Part shown: positions 15,194 through 22,037 of the stretch, piece by piece
Layout of the letters: each line of letters begins with the position of its first letter
Numbering within the stretch: position 1 is the stretch's first letter
Assembly (NCBI GenBank): GCA_036400075.1
Contig: DASWLV010000172.1
Coordinates: 1-24,488 of the forward strand
DNA from: JALZCH01 sp036400075
GTDB taxonomy: Bacteria > Acidobacteriota > Blastocatellia > Pyrinomonadales > Pyrinomonadaceae
DNA length: 24,488 bases
Direction of reading: 5' to 3'
Notes under the pieces: model-generated
The model's input: the letters and a program-made list of their open reading frames with translations, nothing else
What the model was told of the DNA's origin: nothing
The model's database searches: none
Program-made: the position numbers and the translations under genes

Positions 15194-15847
15194 ATGAACG
15201 GAATCATCGGTAGAAAAGTTGGAATGACGCAGATTTTCGCGGCTGACGGCACGGTTACACCCGTGACCGTAATCAAAGCCGGACCTTGCGTCGTCGTGCA
15301 AAAGAAAAGCGCCGCCGGAAGAGACGGTTATAACGCCGTCCAAATCGGGTTGGTCGAAGATAAACCGATTCGCCTTAAACGAGTGACCAAGCCGATGCAG
15401 GGGCACTTTGAAAAAACCGGTAACGGCGTTCCGCCGACCAGAATTTTGAAAGAAATTCGACTCGAAACGGAAAGCGAGATGAATGTCGGCGATACGATTT
15501 TGGTTGACCAGTTTACCGACGGCGATTCGGTCGAAGTTGTCGGGCAATCGAAGGGCAAAGGTTTTCAGGGAACCATTAAACGCCACAATTTTAAGCGCGG
15601 TCCCGAATCGCACGGCTCGATGAACGTTCGCCAACCCGGCTCAATCGGTCAATCGGCTTATCCGTCGCGCGTTATGAAAGGCGTCCGTTCTTCGGGACAT
15701 ATGGGCGATGAGCGCGTTACGGTCAAAGGATTGACAGTCGCGAGAGTTGACGCGGAAAACAACCTTTTAATGGTGCGCGGCGCAGTTCCGGGAGCGAACG
15801 GCAGCGTTGTAATCGTTAAAAAATCAGCAAGACAGAAAAAGAAATGA
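15194..15847 (+). CDS. rplC: 50S ribosomal protein L3
   Basis: 217 residues, normal length. It begins MNGIIGRKVGMTQIFAADG and contains the L3 signature FKRGPESHGSMNVRQPGSIG followed by RVMKGVRSSGHMGDERVTV. L3 reaches the peptidyl-transferase centre and initiates 50S assembly. The ATG follows a 9-nt tandem array, with no Shine-Dalgarno sequence nearer than a weak TAAAG. Its TGA stop overlaps the first unit of the next repeat element. Confidence 0.98.
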   Translation: MNGIIGRKVGMTQIFAADGTVTPVTVIKAGPCVVVQKKSAAGRDGYNAVQIGLVEDKPIRLKRVTKPMQGHFEKTGNGVPPTRILKEIRLETESEMNVGDTILVDQFTDGDSVEVVGQSKGKGFQGTIKRHNFKRGPESHGSMNVRQPGSIGQSAYPSRVMKGVRSSGHMGDERVTVKGLTVARVDAENNLLMVRGAVPGANGSVVIVKKSARQKKK

Positions 15848-15915
15848 TGAACGATGAACGCGGAACGATGAATTAAAAGCAAATTTAGCATTCAGCGTTC
15901 CTAATTCAGCATTCT
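15846..15915. repeat. Heptad inverted repeat, rplC-rplD spacer
   Basis: Left arm of four heptads (GATGAAC, GATGAAC, GCGGAAC, GATGAAT; 15846-15873). Right arm of four (GCATTCA, GCGTTCC, TAATTCA, GCATTCT; 15888-15915), complementary in heptad register with mismatches. The first unit starts inside the rplC TGA stop. The same family occurs in the rplB-rpsS spacer. Confidence 0.8.
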
Positions 15916-15924
15916 ATAAAGGCA

Positions 15925-16602
15925 ATGCCAACAGTTAAAGTTCATAATTTAAAAAACGAAGAAGTCGGCGAAATCGAATTGTCCGATGCAGTCTTCGACG
16001 CGCCGCTTAACGAAGCGTTGATTCACGCCGCCGTTAAGAATTATATGCAGAACGCCAGACAGGGAACTTCGGCAACGAAAACCCGCGGCAATGTGCAAGG
16101 TTCGGGCAGAAAGCTCTGGAAGCAAAAAGGCACCGGGCGCGCACGTATCGCGTCTCTGCGCTCACCGCTCTGGAAAGGCGGTGGCAACGTTCACGGTCCG
16201 CAGCCGCGTGATTGGTCAACGAAACTGCCTAAAAAGATGCGTCGGGGCGCTTTGCGAGCGGCTTTGTCGGAAAGATTGCGTGAAGGCAATTTGATTGTGA
16301 TTGAAGATTTTTCAATTGCCAATCCGAAAACCAAAGATTTTGTCAGCACTTTGACGACTCTCGGTTTGAGAACGAAAGACAAGCAAACGAAAACTTTGAT
16401 TGTTGATTCGCTCGACAATGAGAATCTGATTCGCTCGTCGCGCAACATTCAAAAAACGAAAGTGACGAACAGCTACGGCGTCAACATTTACGATTTGCTG
16501 TATCACGAAAAATTGATTGTTTCGCGTACGGCGGTTCAGGAACTGAGCGAATTGCTCGATCCGATGCGCGAAAAAACAGGAATTATGGAGGCGGCTGAAT
16601 AA
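15925..16602 (+). CDS. rplD: 50S ribosomal protein L4
   Basis: 225 residues, slightly longer than usual. Family blocks are RQGTSATKTRGNVQGSGRKL, WKQKGTGRARIASLRSPLW and GGGNVHGPQPRDW, the exit-tunnel loop. The C-terminal half contains LIVIEDF and NSYGVNIYDLLYHEKLIVSR. L4 lines the peptide exit tunnel and in E. coli represses the S10 operon by attenuation. A weak AAAGG lies close upstream of the ATG. Its TAA shares one base with the rplW ATG, so the two genes are translationally coupled. Confidence 0.98.
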   Translation: MPTVKVHNLKNEEVGEIELSDAVFDAPLNEALIHAAVKNYMQNARQGTSATKTRGNVQGSGRKLWKQKGTGRARIASLRSPLWKGGGNVHGPQPRDWSTKLPKKMRRGALRAALSERLREGNLIVIEDFSIANPKTKDFVSTLTTLGLRTKDKQTKTLIVDSLDNENLIRSSRNIQKTKVTNSYGVNIYDLLYHEKLIVSRTAVQELSELLDPMREKTGIMEAAE

Positions 16603-16913
16603 TGAAAGCGAAATCTGTTTGGGAAGTTTTAAAGTCGCCCGTAATCACGGAAAAAGCGGTTATTGCTAAAGACGAAGCGGAAGACGGCGCGGCGCAGGTT
16701 TTAACGTTCCGCGTTGACCAGGATGCGTCGAAAACCGAAATCAGAAGCGCGGTCGAAGAAATCTTCAACGTCAAAGTAACCGCCGTCAGAACGGTTAATT
16801 ACGAAGGTAAATTGAAAAAACGCGGGCGTTACGAAGGTCGTCGTCCATCGTTCAAAAAAGCGTTTGTCACGCTCGAAAAAGGCGCAACCGTTGAATACGG
16901 AGAAGCAATTTAG
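16602..16913 (+). CDS. rplW: 50S ribosomal protein L23
   Basis: 103 residues. Typical L23 features are VLKSPVITEKAVIAKDE near the start, FRVDQDASKTEIRSAVEEIF with NVKVTAVRT, and GRRPSFKKAFVTL. L23 sits at the exit-tunnel mouth and docks trigger factor and SRP. It overlaps the rplD stop by 1 nt and has a clear GGAGG 10 nt upstream inside rplD, in contrast to the genes that follow heptad arrays. The G of its TAG stop begins the next repeat. Confidence 0.98.
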   Translation: MKAKSVWEVLKSPVITEKAVIAKDEAEDGAAQVLTFRVDQDASKTEIRSAVEEIFNVKVTAVRTVNYEGKLKKRGRYEGRRPSFKKAFVTLEKGATVEYGEAI

Positions 16914-16987
16914 TTCAAAGTTCAAAGTTCAAAGTTCAAAGTTGGAAACAACAAAGAACCTTGAACCTTGAACCTTGAACCTTGAAC
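16913..16987. repeat. Heptad inverted repeat, rplW-rplB spacer
   Basis: Left: four exact GTTCAAA units (16913-16940) plus GTT. Right: four exact CTTGAAC units (16960-16987). The reverse complement of the right unit is GTTCAAG, so every heptad pairs at six of seven positions with the same mismatch. The loop is about 16-19 nt. It starts on the G of the rplW stop and ends 7 nt before the rplB ATG, which has no Shine-Dalgarno sequence. Confidence 0.9.
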
Positions 16988-16994
16988 CAGAAAA

Positions 16995-17825
16995 ATGGGT
17001 ATTAAGAAATTAACACCGACATCACCGGCACGGCGCTATCAAACTTATTTGACGCGCGACGAATTGACGCCGAACGCGAAACCGGAAAGAGCTTTGCTCG
17101 AACCAAAGACACGTATTTCCGGTCGCAACAGCGACGGACGCATTACGGTTCGCCGTCGCGGCGGAGGTCACAAGCGTTTTTATCGAATCGTTGATTTTAA
17201 ACGCAACAAACTCGGCGTTCCCGGTCGCGTCACGCAAATCGAATACGATCCGAACCGCTCGGCGCATATTGCTTTGATTACTTATCTCGACGGCGAAAAG
17301 CGATACATTCTCGCGCCGGTCGGTTTGGAAGTCGGCAAAACCGTCGTTTCGGGACCGGATGCGGATATTCTGCCGGGCAACGCTCTGCCGATCCGCAACA
17401 TTCCTTTAGGAACGCAGATTCACAACATCGAATTGCGACCGGGCAAAGGCGGACAGATGGCTCGTTCAGCCGGTTCGTTTGCGCAGCTTGTCGCCAAAGA
17501 CGGCGATTTTGCGCAGCTTCGGATGCCTTCGGGCGAAGTTCGCCGCGTTCCGATTGTTTGTATGGCGACGGTCGGACAAATCGGAAATATCGAACACGAA
17601 AACGTTTCTTTCGGGAAAGCCGGACGCACGCGCTGGACAGGTCGCCGCCCGAAAGTTCGCGGCGTGGCGATGAATCCGGTTGATCACCCGCACGGAGGCG
17701 GCGAAGGTAAAACTTCCGGCGGTCGGCACCCGGTGACACCTTGGGGACAACCGACTCGCGGCTACAAAACGCGGAGCAACAAACGCACACAGAAAATGAT
17801 TGTGCGCGATAGACGCAGTAAATAA
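16995..17825 (+). CDS. rplB: 50S ribosomal protein L2
   Basis: 276 residues, standard length. Conserved segments are GRNSDGRITVRRRGGGHKR, NIPLGTQIHNIELRPGKGGQ, the peptidyl-transferase-proximal VRGVAMNPVDHPHGGGEGK (with the conserved His) and TPWGQPTRGYKTR. L2 is required for subunit association and peptidyl-transferase activity. The start directly follows the CTTGAAC array and only CAGAAAA precedes the ATG. The spacer to rpsS holds another heptad element. Confidence 0.98.
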   Translation: MGIKKLTPTSPARRYQTYLTRDELTPNAKPERALLEPKTRISGRNSDGRITVRRRGGGHKRFYRIVDFKRNKLGVPGRVTQIEYDPNRSAHIALITYLDGEKRYILAPVGLEVGKTVVSGPDADILPGNALPIRNIPLGTQIHNIELRPGKGGQMARSAGSFAQLVAKDGDFAQLRMPSGEVRRVPIVCMATVGQIGNIEHENVSFGKAGRTRWTGRRPKVRGVAMNPVDHPHGGGEGKTSGGRHPVTPWGQPTRGYKTRSNKRTQKMIVRDRRSK

Positions 17826-17827
17826 AG

Positions 17828-17894
17828 GATGAATGATGAACGCGGAATGATGAACTAAAAACCGAAATTCAGCATTCATCATTCCTAATTCATA
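17828..17894. repeat. Heptad inverted repeat, rplB-rpsS spacer
   Basis: Left: GATGAAT, GATGAAC, GCGGAAT, GATGAAC (17828-17855). Right: ATTCAGC, ATTCATC, ATTCCTA, ATTCATA (17867-17894). It is the second member of the GATGAAC/GCGGAAC family, also seen at 15846-15915, with the distinctive GCGGAA unit in the same third position. It begins 2 nt after the rplB stop and ends 10 nt before rpsS. Confidence 0.8.
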
Positions 17895-17904
17895 CTTTTA
17901 GAAA

Positions 17905-18195
17905 ATGGCACGTTCAATCAAAAAAGGTCCGTTTATTGACCTCAGCATTAGAAGAGTTTTAGCCCGAATTGCCGAGGGCGCGGCGAAGCCGCCGGCGATT
18001 AAAACCTGGTCGCGGCGCTCGACGATTACGCCCGATATGGTCGGAATGACTTTCGGCGTTCACAACGGCAAACGACATATTCCGGTTTATGTAACGGAAA
18101 ATATGGTCGGACACAAGCTCGGCGAATTCGCCCCGACGCGCACTTTTAAAGGTCACGCCGGAACAAAAGCCGAGAAATCAGCTAAGAGAAAATAA
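17905..18195 (+). CDS. rpsS: 30S ribosomal protein S19
   Basis: 96 residues. It begins MARSIKKGPFIDLSI and contains IKTWSRRSTITPDMVGMTFG, HNGKRHIPVYVTENMVGHKL and the terminal GEFAPTRTFKGHAG, all characteristic. S19 lies in the 30S head and contacts S13. The start lacks a Shine-Dalgarno core (ACTTTTAGAAAA upstream). Normal length apart from a short Lys-rich end. Confidence 0.98.
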   Translation: MARSIKKGPFIDLSIRRVLARIAEGAAKPPAIKTWSRRSTITPDMVGMTFGVHNGKRHIPVYVTENMVGHKLGEFAPTRTFKGHAGTKAEKSAKRK

Positions 18196-18198
18196 ATT

Positions 18199-18270
18199 GA
18201 TCATTGTTCGTTGATCGTTGTTCATTGCAAAAAGCAATCTACGACGAACGACGAACAACGAGCGACGAAC
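18199..18270. repeat. Heptad inverted repeat, rpsS-rplV spacer
   Basis: Left heptads GATCATT, GTTCGTT, GATCGTT, GTTCATT (18199-18226), core GC-AAAAA-GC, then AATCTAC and four heptads GACGAAC, GACGAAC, AACGAGC, GACGAAC (18243-18270). The core and the odd AATCTAC unit are identical to those in the rplF-maoC spacer, so both derive from one element family. It ends 8 nt before the rplV ATG. Confidence 0.85.
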
Positions 18271-18278
18271 AAATAGTT

Positions 18279-18965
18279 ATGGATGCAATAGCAAAAGGTA
18301 AATTCTTGCGCGGCTCGCCGCAGAAAGCGCGGCTGGTGATTGATTTGATTCGCGGCAAAAACGTCTCCAAGGCGCTGGCGATTTTGCAGTTCACGAACAA
18401 ACGAGCGACGCACAATATCGAAAAATGTCTGCGTTCGGCAATTGCTAACGCAACGTTTAAAGCCGAGCAGCAAAATGTGGCGATTGACCCGGATGATTTG
18501 TGGGTGAAGACTTGTTTTGTGGATATGGGTCCGCACAAGAATCGCCGCCGCGTTCGTCCCGCTCCGCAAGGTCGCGCTTTCCGCGAACAGCGTTATTACT
18601 GCCACATCACTATCGAATTGACGAGCGATAAGCCCGCCGATGTCGTGGCGAAAGAAGAAAAAGCGAAAGCGGCGAAAGCAAACGCCAAAACGCGCGCCGA
18701 GAAAAAATCTGCGCCGGTTGCCAAACCTGCGGCTACGACAGCACCGGCTGTCACGGAAGCGCCTGAAGAAGTTGTGAACGCAGCGCCTGTCGAAGAAACG
18801 ACGGTACAAGCGCCGCAAACCGAAGAAACGGTTGAAACAGCAGCGCCCGAAACGGCGGCAACCGCAACCGAAGCGCCGGTTGAAACCGAAACTACAGCGA
18901 TGACCGATGGCGAAACTGCTGCGGCAACCGAAGAAACAGCAGCTACGGACAACGAAGAGAAATAA
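18279..18965 (+). CDS. rplV: 50S ribosomal protein L22 with a long acidic C-terminal tail
   Basis: 228 residues from the ATG at 18279; upstream in-frame codons from 18204 only read through the repeat and are rejected. Residues 1-117 are a complete L22: RGSPQKARLVIDLIRGKNV, ATHNIEKCLRSAIANA, the exit-tunnel hairpin around GPHKNRRRVRPAPQGRA and YYCHITIEL. Normal L22 ends here. Residues 118-150 are a Lys/Ala-rich linker and 151-228 a low-complexity Ala/Thr/Glu/Pro tail with a strong net negative charge. The tail is in frame and without frameshift signs, and the stop is 6 nt before rpsC, so it is a genuine extension. Its function is unknown: possibly a disordered surface tail on the 50S, or a tail removed after synthesis. 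Confidence 0.95.
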   Translation: MDAIAKGKFLRGSPQKARLVIDLIRGKNVSKALAILQFTNKRATHNIEKCLRSAIANATFKAEQQNVAIDPDDLWVKTCFVDMGPHKNRRRVRPAPQGRAFREQRYYCHITIELTSDKPADVVAKEEKAKAAKANAKTRAEKKSAPVAKPAATTAPAVTEAPEEVVNAAPVEETTVQAPQTEETVETAAPETAATATEAPVETETTAMTDGETAAATEETAATDNEEK

Positions 18966-18971
18966 AATAAA

Positions 18972-19802
18972 ATGGGACAAAAAGTTCATCCATACGGCTT
19001 TCGAGTCGGATATAACAAAGACTGGCACTCACATTGGTTTGCCAAAAAAGAATTTGCGCAGTTTTTAGCTGAAGACTTGCAGCTTAAAAAAGATTTGAAA
19101 AAGCGTTTTGCAGGCGCAGGCGTTTCGCACGTTGATGTCGAGCGCGCCGCCAATCGCGTGAAAATCATTATTTATACGTCGCGTCCCGGAATCATCATCG
19201 GGCGCAAAGGCGCTGATATTGAAAAATTGCGCGAAGATTTGTCGAAACGCACCGGACGCGAAGTTTTGGTTTCGATTCAGGAAGTTAGAAACCCGGAACT
19301 CAACGGGCAGCTTCAAGCCGAAAAAATCGCCCAGCAACTGGAAAAGCGAATCGCTTTTCGCCGCGCAATGAAAAAAGCGATGGAAGAATCGCAGCGAATG
19401 GGCGCAAAAGGAATCAAGGTGATGATCGCCGGTCGTTTGAACGGCGCGGAAATCGCCCGAACCGAATGGTCGCTCGAAGGTCAGCTTCCGCTCCACACTT
19501 TGCGTTCGGACGTTGATTACGGATTTGCCGAAGCTCTGACGACTTTTGGAATCATCGGAGTCAAAGTTTGGATTTACCGCGGCGAGATTTTAGACCCGAA
19601 TGCTTCGCTCGCGCGCGGAACAAACACCGACCCGATTATCGAACCGAAAATTATGGATCGCGGCGGTCGTCCCCCGCGCCGACGTGAACGCGAAGGCGGC
19701 GGCGGTGATTTCCGTCGCAACGACCGCGGCGGTCGCGGCGGTGGTGGCGGAGTCGGCGGTGACAGAGGCGGAAATCGCGGTGGCGGCGGTGACAGAAGCT
19801 AA
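18972..19802 (+). CDS. rpsC: 30S ribosomal protein S3 with an RGG-rich tail
   Basis: 276 residues against about 210-235 in most bacteria. Residues 1-210 are ordinary: MGQKVHPYGFRVGYNKDWHS, the KH domain with PGIIIGRKGADIEKLREDL (GxxG loop RKGA), LNGAEIARTEWSLEGQLPLH and GVKVWIYRGE. Residues about 229-276 are Gly/Arg-rich with several RGG and RGGR motifs, giving a basic disordered tail like the RGG boxes of RNA-binding proteins. S3 lies at the mRNA entry site and helps unwind mRNA. The spacer after rplV is only 6 nt, so the genes are coupled. Confidence 0.97.
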   Translation: MGQKVHPYGFRVGYNKDWHSHWFAKKEFAQFLAEDLQLKKDLKKRFAGAGVSHVDVERAANRVKIIIYTSRPGIIIGRKGADIEKLREDLSKRTGREVLVSIQEVRNPELNGQLQAEKIAQQLEKRIAFRRAMKKAMEESQRMGAKGIKVMIAGRLNGAEIARTEWSLEGQLPLHTLRSDVDYGFAEALTTFGIIGVKVWIYRGEILDPNASLARGTNTDPIIEPKIMDRGGRPPRRREREGGGGDFRRNDRGGRGGGGGVGGDRGGNRGGGGDRS

Positions 19803-19806
19803 AAAA

Positions 19807-19903
19807 GTAATAAGTAATAAGTAATAAGTTTTGAATATTACGAATTACTAAAATCTGATTATCAGCTACTTATTACTTATTACTTATTACTTATTACTTA
19901 TTA
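19807..19903. repeat. Heptad inverted repeat, rpsC-rplP spacer
   Basis: Left: three exact GTAATAA units (19807-19827), decaying into further related sequence. Right: five exact CTTATTA units (19869-19903). The right unit is TAATAAG in reverse complement, matching the left array. The inner loop contains degenerate AATTACTA-like pieces. It is the same family as the rpsQ-rplN spacer. GAGG for rplP lies just downstream. Confidence 0.9.
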
Positions 19904-19924
19904 CTGTTTAGAGGTTAAGCAATT

Positions 19925-20353
19925 ATGTTGATGCCGAAAAAGGTCAAGCACCGTAAGCAAATGAAAGGTCGCAATCGCGGTGTCGCGCAGCGCGGCGCTG
20001 CAATCAGCTTCGGTGACTTCGGACTTAAAAGTATGGAAGCGGGCTGGATTACCGACCGTCAGATTGAAGCGGCTCGTATTGCGATGACGCGCTTTATCAA
20101 ACGTGCCGGCAAAGTCTGGATTCGGATGTTTCCCGACAAGCCGATTACCAAAAAACCTGCGGAAACCCGTATGGGAAGCGGTAAGGGTGCGCCGGATCAT
20201 TGGGTAGCGGTTATCAAACCGGGCAGAGTTTTGTATGAAATTCAGGGCGTGCCGGAAGATGTGGCGCGCGAAGCAATGCGCCTTGCCGCACAAAAACTGC
20301 CGGTCAAAACCAAGTTTGTGACCCGTGCCGAACAAGAAGGAGGCATTGTCTAA
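19925..20353 (+). CDS. rplP: 50S ribosomal protein L16
   Basis: 142 residues. It begins MLMPKKVKHRKQMKGRNRG and contains SFGDFGLKSMEAGWITDRQI, IWIRMFPDKPIT-like sequence (here VWIRMFPDKPIT), TRMGSGKGAPDHWVAVIKPG and REAMRLAAQKLPVKTKFV. L16 organises the A-site region of the 50S. The start has GAGG 10 nt upstream. Its last codons contain AAGGAGG, the likely ribosome site for rpmC. Confidence 0.98.
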   Translation: MLMPKKVKHRKQMKGRNRGVAQRGAAISFGDFGLKSMEAGWITDRQIEAARIAMTRFIKRAGKVWIRMFPDKPITKKPAETRMGSGKGAPDHWVAVIKPGRVLYEIQGVPEDVAREAMRLAAQKLPVKTKFVTRAEQEGGIV

Positions 20354-20357
20354 CGAG

Positions 20358-20579
20358 ATGAAACGCAAAGAAGAACTCGAAAGATTAAACGAAATGTCGC
20401 TCGATGATTTGCGCGAAGAAGCCGACCGATTGAAAGAATCGCTCTTCCGGCTGAAATTCCGTCACGCTTTGAGCGATATGGAAGCGGTCAAAAACATTCG
20501 ACGCGAAAAGAAAACGCTGGCGCGAATCAATACTTTTATTCGCCGGCGCGCTGAAGCTGCAGAAACGCAGCAGGCGTAA
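20358..20579 (+). CDS. rpmC: 50S ribosomal protein L29
   Basis: 73 residues from the ATG at 20358: MKRKEELERLNEMSLDDLRE followed by SLFRLKFRHA and NIRREKKTLARINTF, the L29 core. A strong AAGGAGG lies at 20337-20343, 14 nt before this ATG, which is long; an in-frame TTG at 20346 is too close (2 nt) and a GTG at 20325 overlaps rplP by 29 nt, so the exact start is uncertain by a few residues. L29 sits near the exit tunnel beside L23. It ends in a short Ala/Glu/Gln tail; rpsQ follows after 17 nt. Confidence 0.93.
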   Translation: MKRKEELERLNEMSLDDLREEADRLKESLFRLKFRHALSDMEAVKNIRREKKTLARINTFIRRRAEAAETQQA

Positions 20580-20596
20580 GGATTAAGGCAAGAAAA

Positions 20597-21124
20597 ATGG
20601 CGAGAAAAAAGCAAGACGAAAACGAAGAAAATATTCAAGTTACGGAAGCCGAACAACCGGACGCCGCTTCGCACGCATCTGAAACGGTTTCAGACACAGA
20701 AGGCGCGCAGGCAAGCAACGGCGGAGGAGCAGACGAAGGTTCGACTTCAATTGTCGGAAGCCTCGTTAATGCGGTTTCTTCAGTAGTTGAAACCGTTGTC
20801 GAAGGCGCAACATCCGCTGCCAAAACGGTTGCCAGCGTAGTAACTAGCGACAGCGCTCCCGAAACGACGACAAAACGCGGCAATCGCGCTCAAAAAATCG
20901 GTATCGTGACTTCGGACAAAATGACGAAAACGGTTGTCGTCAGCGTCAACCGACAGGTTTTGCACCCGAAATATCGTCGTTATATTCGCCGCACAACCAA
21001 ATTTATGGCGCACGACGAAAAGGGCGCGACCATCGGCGATAAAGTCAGAATCATTGAAACTCGTCCGCTGTCGGCTCGCAAACGCTGGCGCGTGATTGAG
21101 ATTATTCAAAAAGCAGCGAAATAG
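20597..21124 (+). CDS. rpsQ: 30S ribosomal protein S17 with a long N-terminal extension
   Basis: 175 residues, about twice the family length. The S17 core starts near residue 93 (KRGNRAQKIGIVTSDKMTKT) and continues normally through VNRQVLHPKYRRYIRRTTKF, GDKVRIIETRPLSARKRWR and the end. Residues 1-50 are acidic and polar; residues 51-85 (SIVGSLVNAVSSVVETVVEG onward) look like an amphipathic Val/Ala-rich helix. No ATG, GTG or TTG lies in frame between the start at 20597 and residue 104, inside the core, so the extension must be translated unless an unusual start is used. S17 is a primary 16S rRNA binder of the 30S body. The extension's role is unknown. The G of its TAG stop begins a repeat element. 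Confidence 0.95.
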   Translation: MARKKQDENEENIQVTEAEQPDAASHASETVSDTEGAQASNGGGADEGSTSIVGSLVNAVSSVVETVVEGATSAAKTVASVVTSDSAPETTTKRGNRAQKIGIVTSDKMTKTVVVSVNRQVLHPKYRRYIRRTTKFMAHDEKGATIGDKVRIIETRPLSARKRWRVIEIIQKAAK

Positions 21125-21200
21125 TAATTAGTAATAAGTGATTAGTAATAAGTTATTCCGAAAATCAAACGACTTATTACTTACTACTAATTACTTATTG
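21124..21200. repeat. Heptad inverted repeat, rpsQ-rplN spacer
   Basis: Left: GTAATTA, GTAATAA, GTGATTA, GTAATAA (21124-21151). Right: CTTATTA, CTTACTA, CTAATTA, CTTATTG (21173-21200). Four units per arm, complementary in register, loop about 21 nt. It starts on the G of the rpsQ TAG stop. Same unit family as the rpsC-rplP element. Confidence 0.88.
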
Positions 21201-21217
21201 CTACTGATGGTGAAGTT

Positions 21218-21586
21218 ATGATTCAGATGCAAACGTCACTGAATGTGGCGGACAATTCGGGCGCGCGGCGCGTCGTGATGATTATGCCGATTGGCGGTTC
21301 GACCGGAAAAATCGCGTCGCTCGGCGACCGGATTAAAGTCACGGTGAAAGAAGCTACGCCGGACGGCGTAGCGAAAAAAGGCAAAGTTTATAACGCCGTG
21401 ATCGTTCGCACGCGCAAAGAAGTGCGCCGCAAAGACGGCACTTATATTCGCTTTGACGAAAACGCAGCCGTCTTGATTAAAGATGACGGAACACCAATCG
21501 GCACTCGCGTTTTCGGTCCGGTGGCGCGCGAGCTGCGCGACAAAAACTATATGAAAATCGTTTCGCTCGCGCCGGAGGTAATTTAG
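21218..21586 (+). CDS. rplN: 50S ribosomal protein L14
   Basis: 122 residues, the exact usual length. It begins MIQMQTSLNVADNSGARRV and contains GDRIKVTVKEA, VIVRTRKEVRRKDGTYIRFD, AAVLIKDDGTPIGTRVFGPV and ending SLAPEVI. L14 forms an intersubunit bridge with 16S rRNA and is the site of RsfS binding in other bacteria. Only a weak GGTGAAG precedes the ATG. rplX starts 5 nt after its stop. Confidence 0.98.
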   Translation: MIQMQTSLNVADNSGARRVVMIMPIGGSTGKIASLGDRIKVTVKEATPDGVAKKGKVYNAVIVRTRKEVRRKDGTYIRFDENAAVLIKDDGTPIGTRVFGPVARELRDKNYMKIVSLAPEVI

Positions 21587-21591
21587 GAAAA

Positions 21592-21978
21592 ATGAAAGCA
21601 GCAACAAAACAAGCGAAAAAAGGAACGGTTCGCTCGAAAATTAAAAAAGGCGACACGGTTGTTTTTATTTCAGGTAAAGATTACAACCGCTTTGACGCCA
21701 ACGGAAAACGAATTCCGCATCGCGGCAAGGTCATCGCTGTTGATCCGCGCAACGGAAAAGTAAAAGTTGAAGGCGCCGGAATCATCAAAAAACACCAGCG
21801 CGCAGTTCCGCAATTGAACAAACAGGGCGGAATCGTTGAAATGGAAAGCTGGATTAACATTTCCAACGTCGCATTGCTCGACCCGGAAACCGGCAAACCG
21901 ACGCGCGTTCGCTATCAAATTAACGACGACGGCACAAAAGTGCGAGTCGCGACAGGCAGCGGAAAAGAAATTAAATAA
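21592..21978 (+). CDS. rplX: 50S ribosomal protein L24
   Basis: 128 residues, somewhat longer than the usual 100-105: residues 1-12 are a basic extension and an internal stretch around DYNRFDANGKRIPHRGKVIA is longer than the normal KOW turn. The KOW motif is KIKKGDTVVFISGKD and the family ending NVALLDPETGKPTRVRYQ is present. L24 initiates 50S assembly. AGGAAAA precedes the ATG, 5 nt after rplN, so translation is coupled. Confidence 0.96.
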   Translation: MKAATKQAKKGTVRSKIKKGDTVVFISGKDYNRFDANGKRIPHRGKVIAVDPRNGKVKVEGAGIIKKHQRAVPQLNKQGGIVEMESWINISNVALLDPETGKPTRVRYQINDDGTKVRVATGSGKEIK

Positions 21979-22037
21979 CTGATTTTTTAAGTTTGGTAAC
22001 GCCGAAAAGTGCGAGACCCAAACAAACGAATAAAACA

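Noticed and set aside
18204..18278. Upstream start for rplV adding 25 residues
   Set aside because: The added codons only translate the heptad repeat; the ATG at 18279 gives the normal L22 N terminus.
18222..19028. 268-codon minus-strand open frame opposite rplV
   Set aside because: It is antisense to the repetitive L22 tail; its product is Arg/Phe/Cys-rich low complexity, a shadow of GCN/GAA codons.
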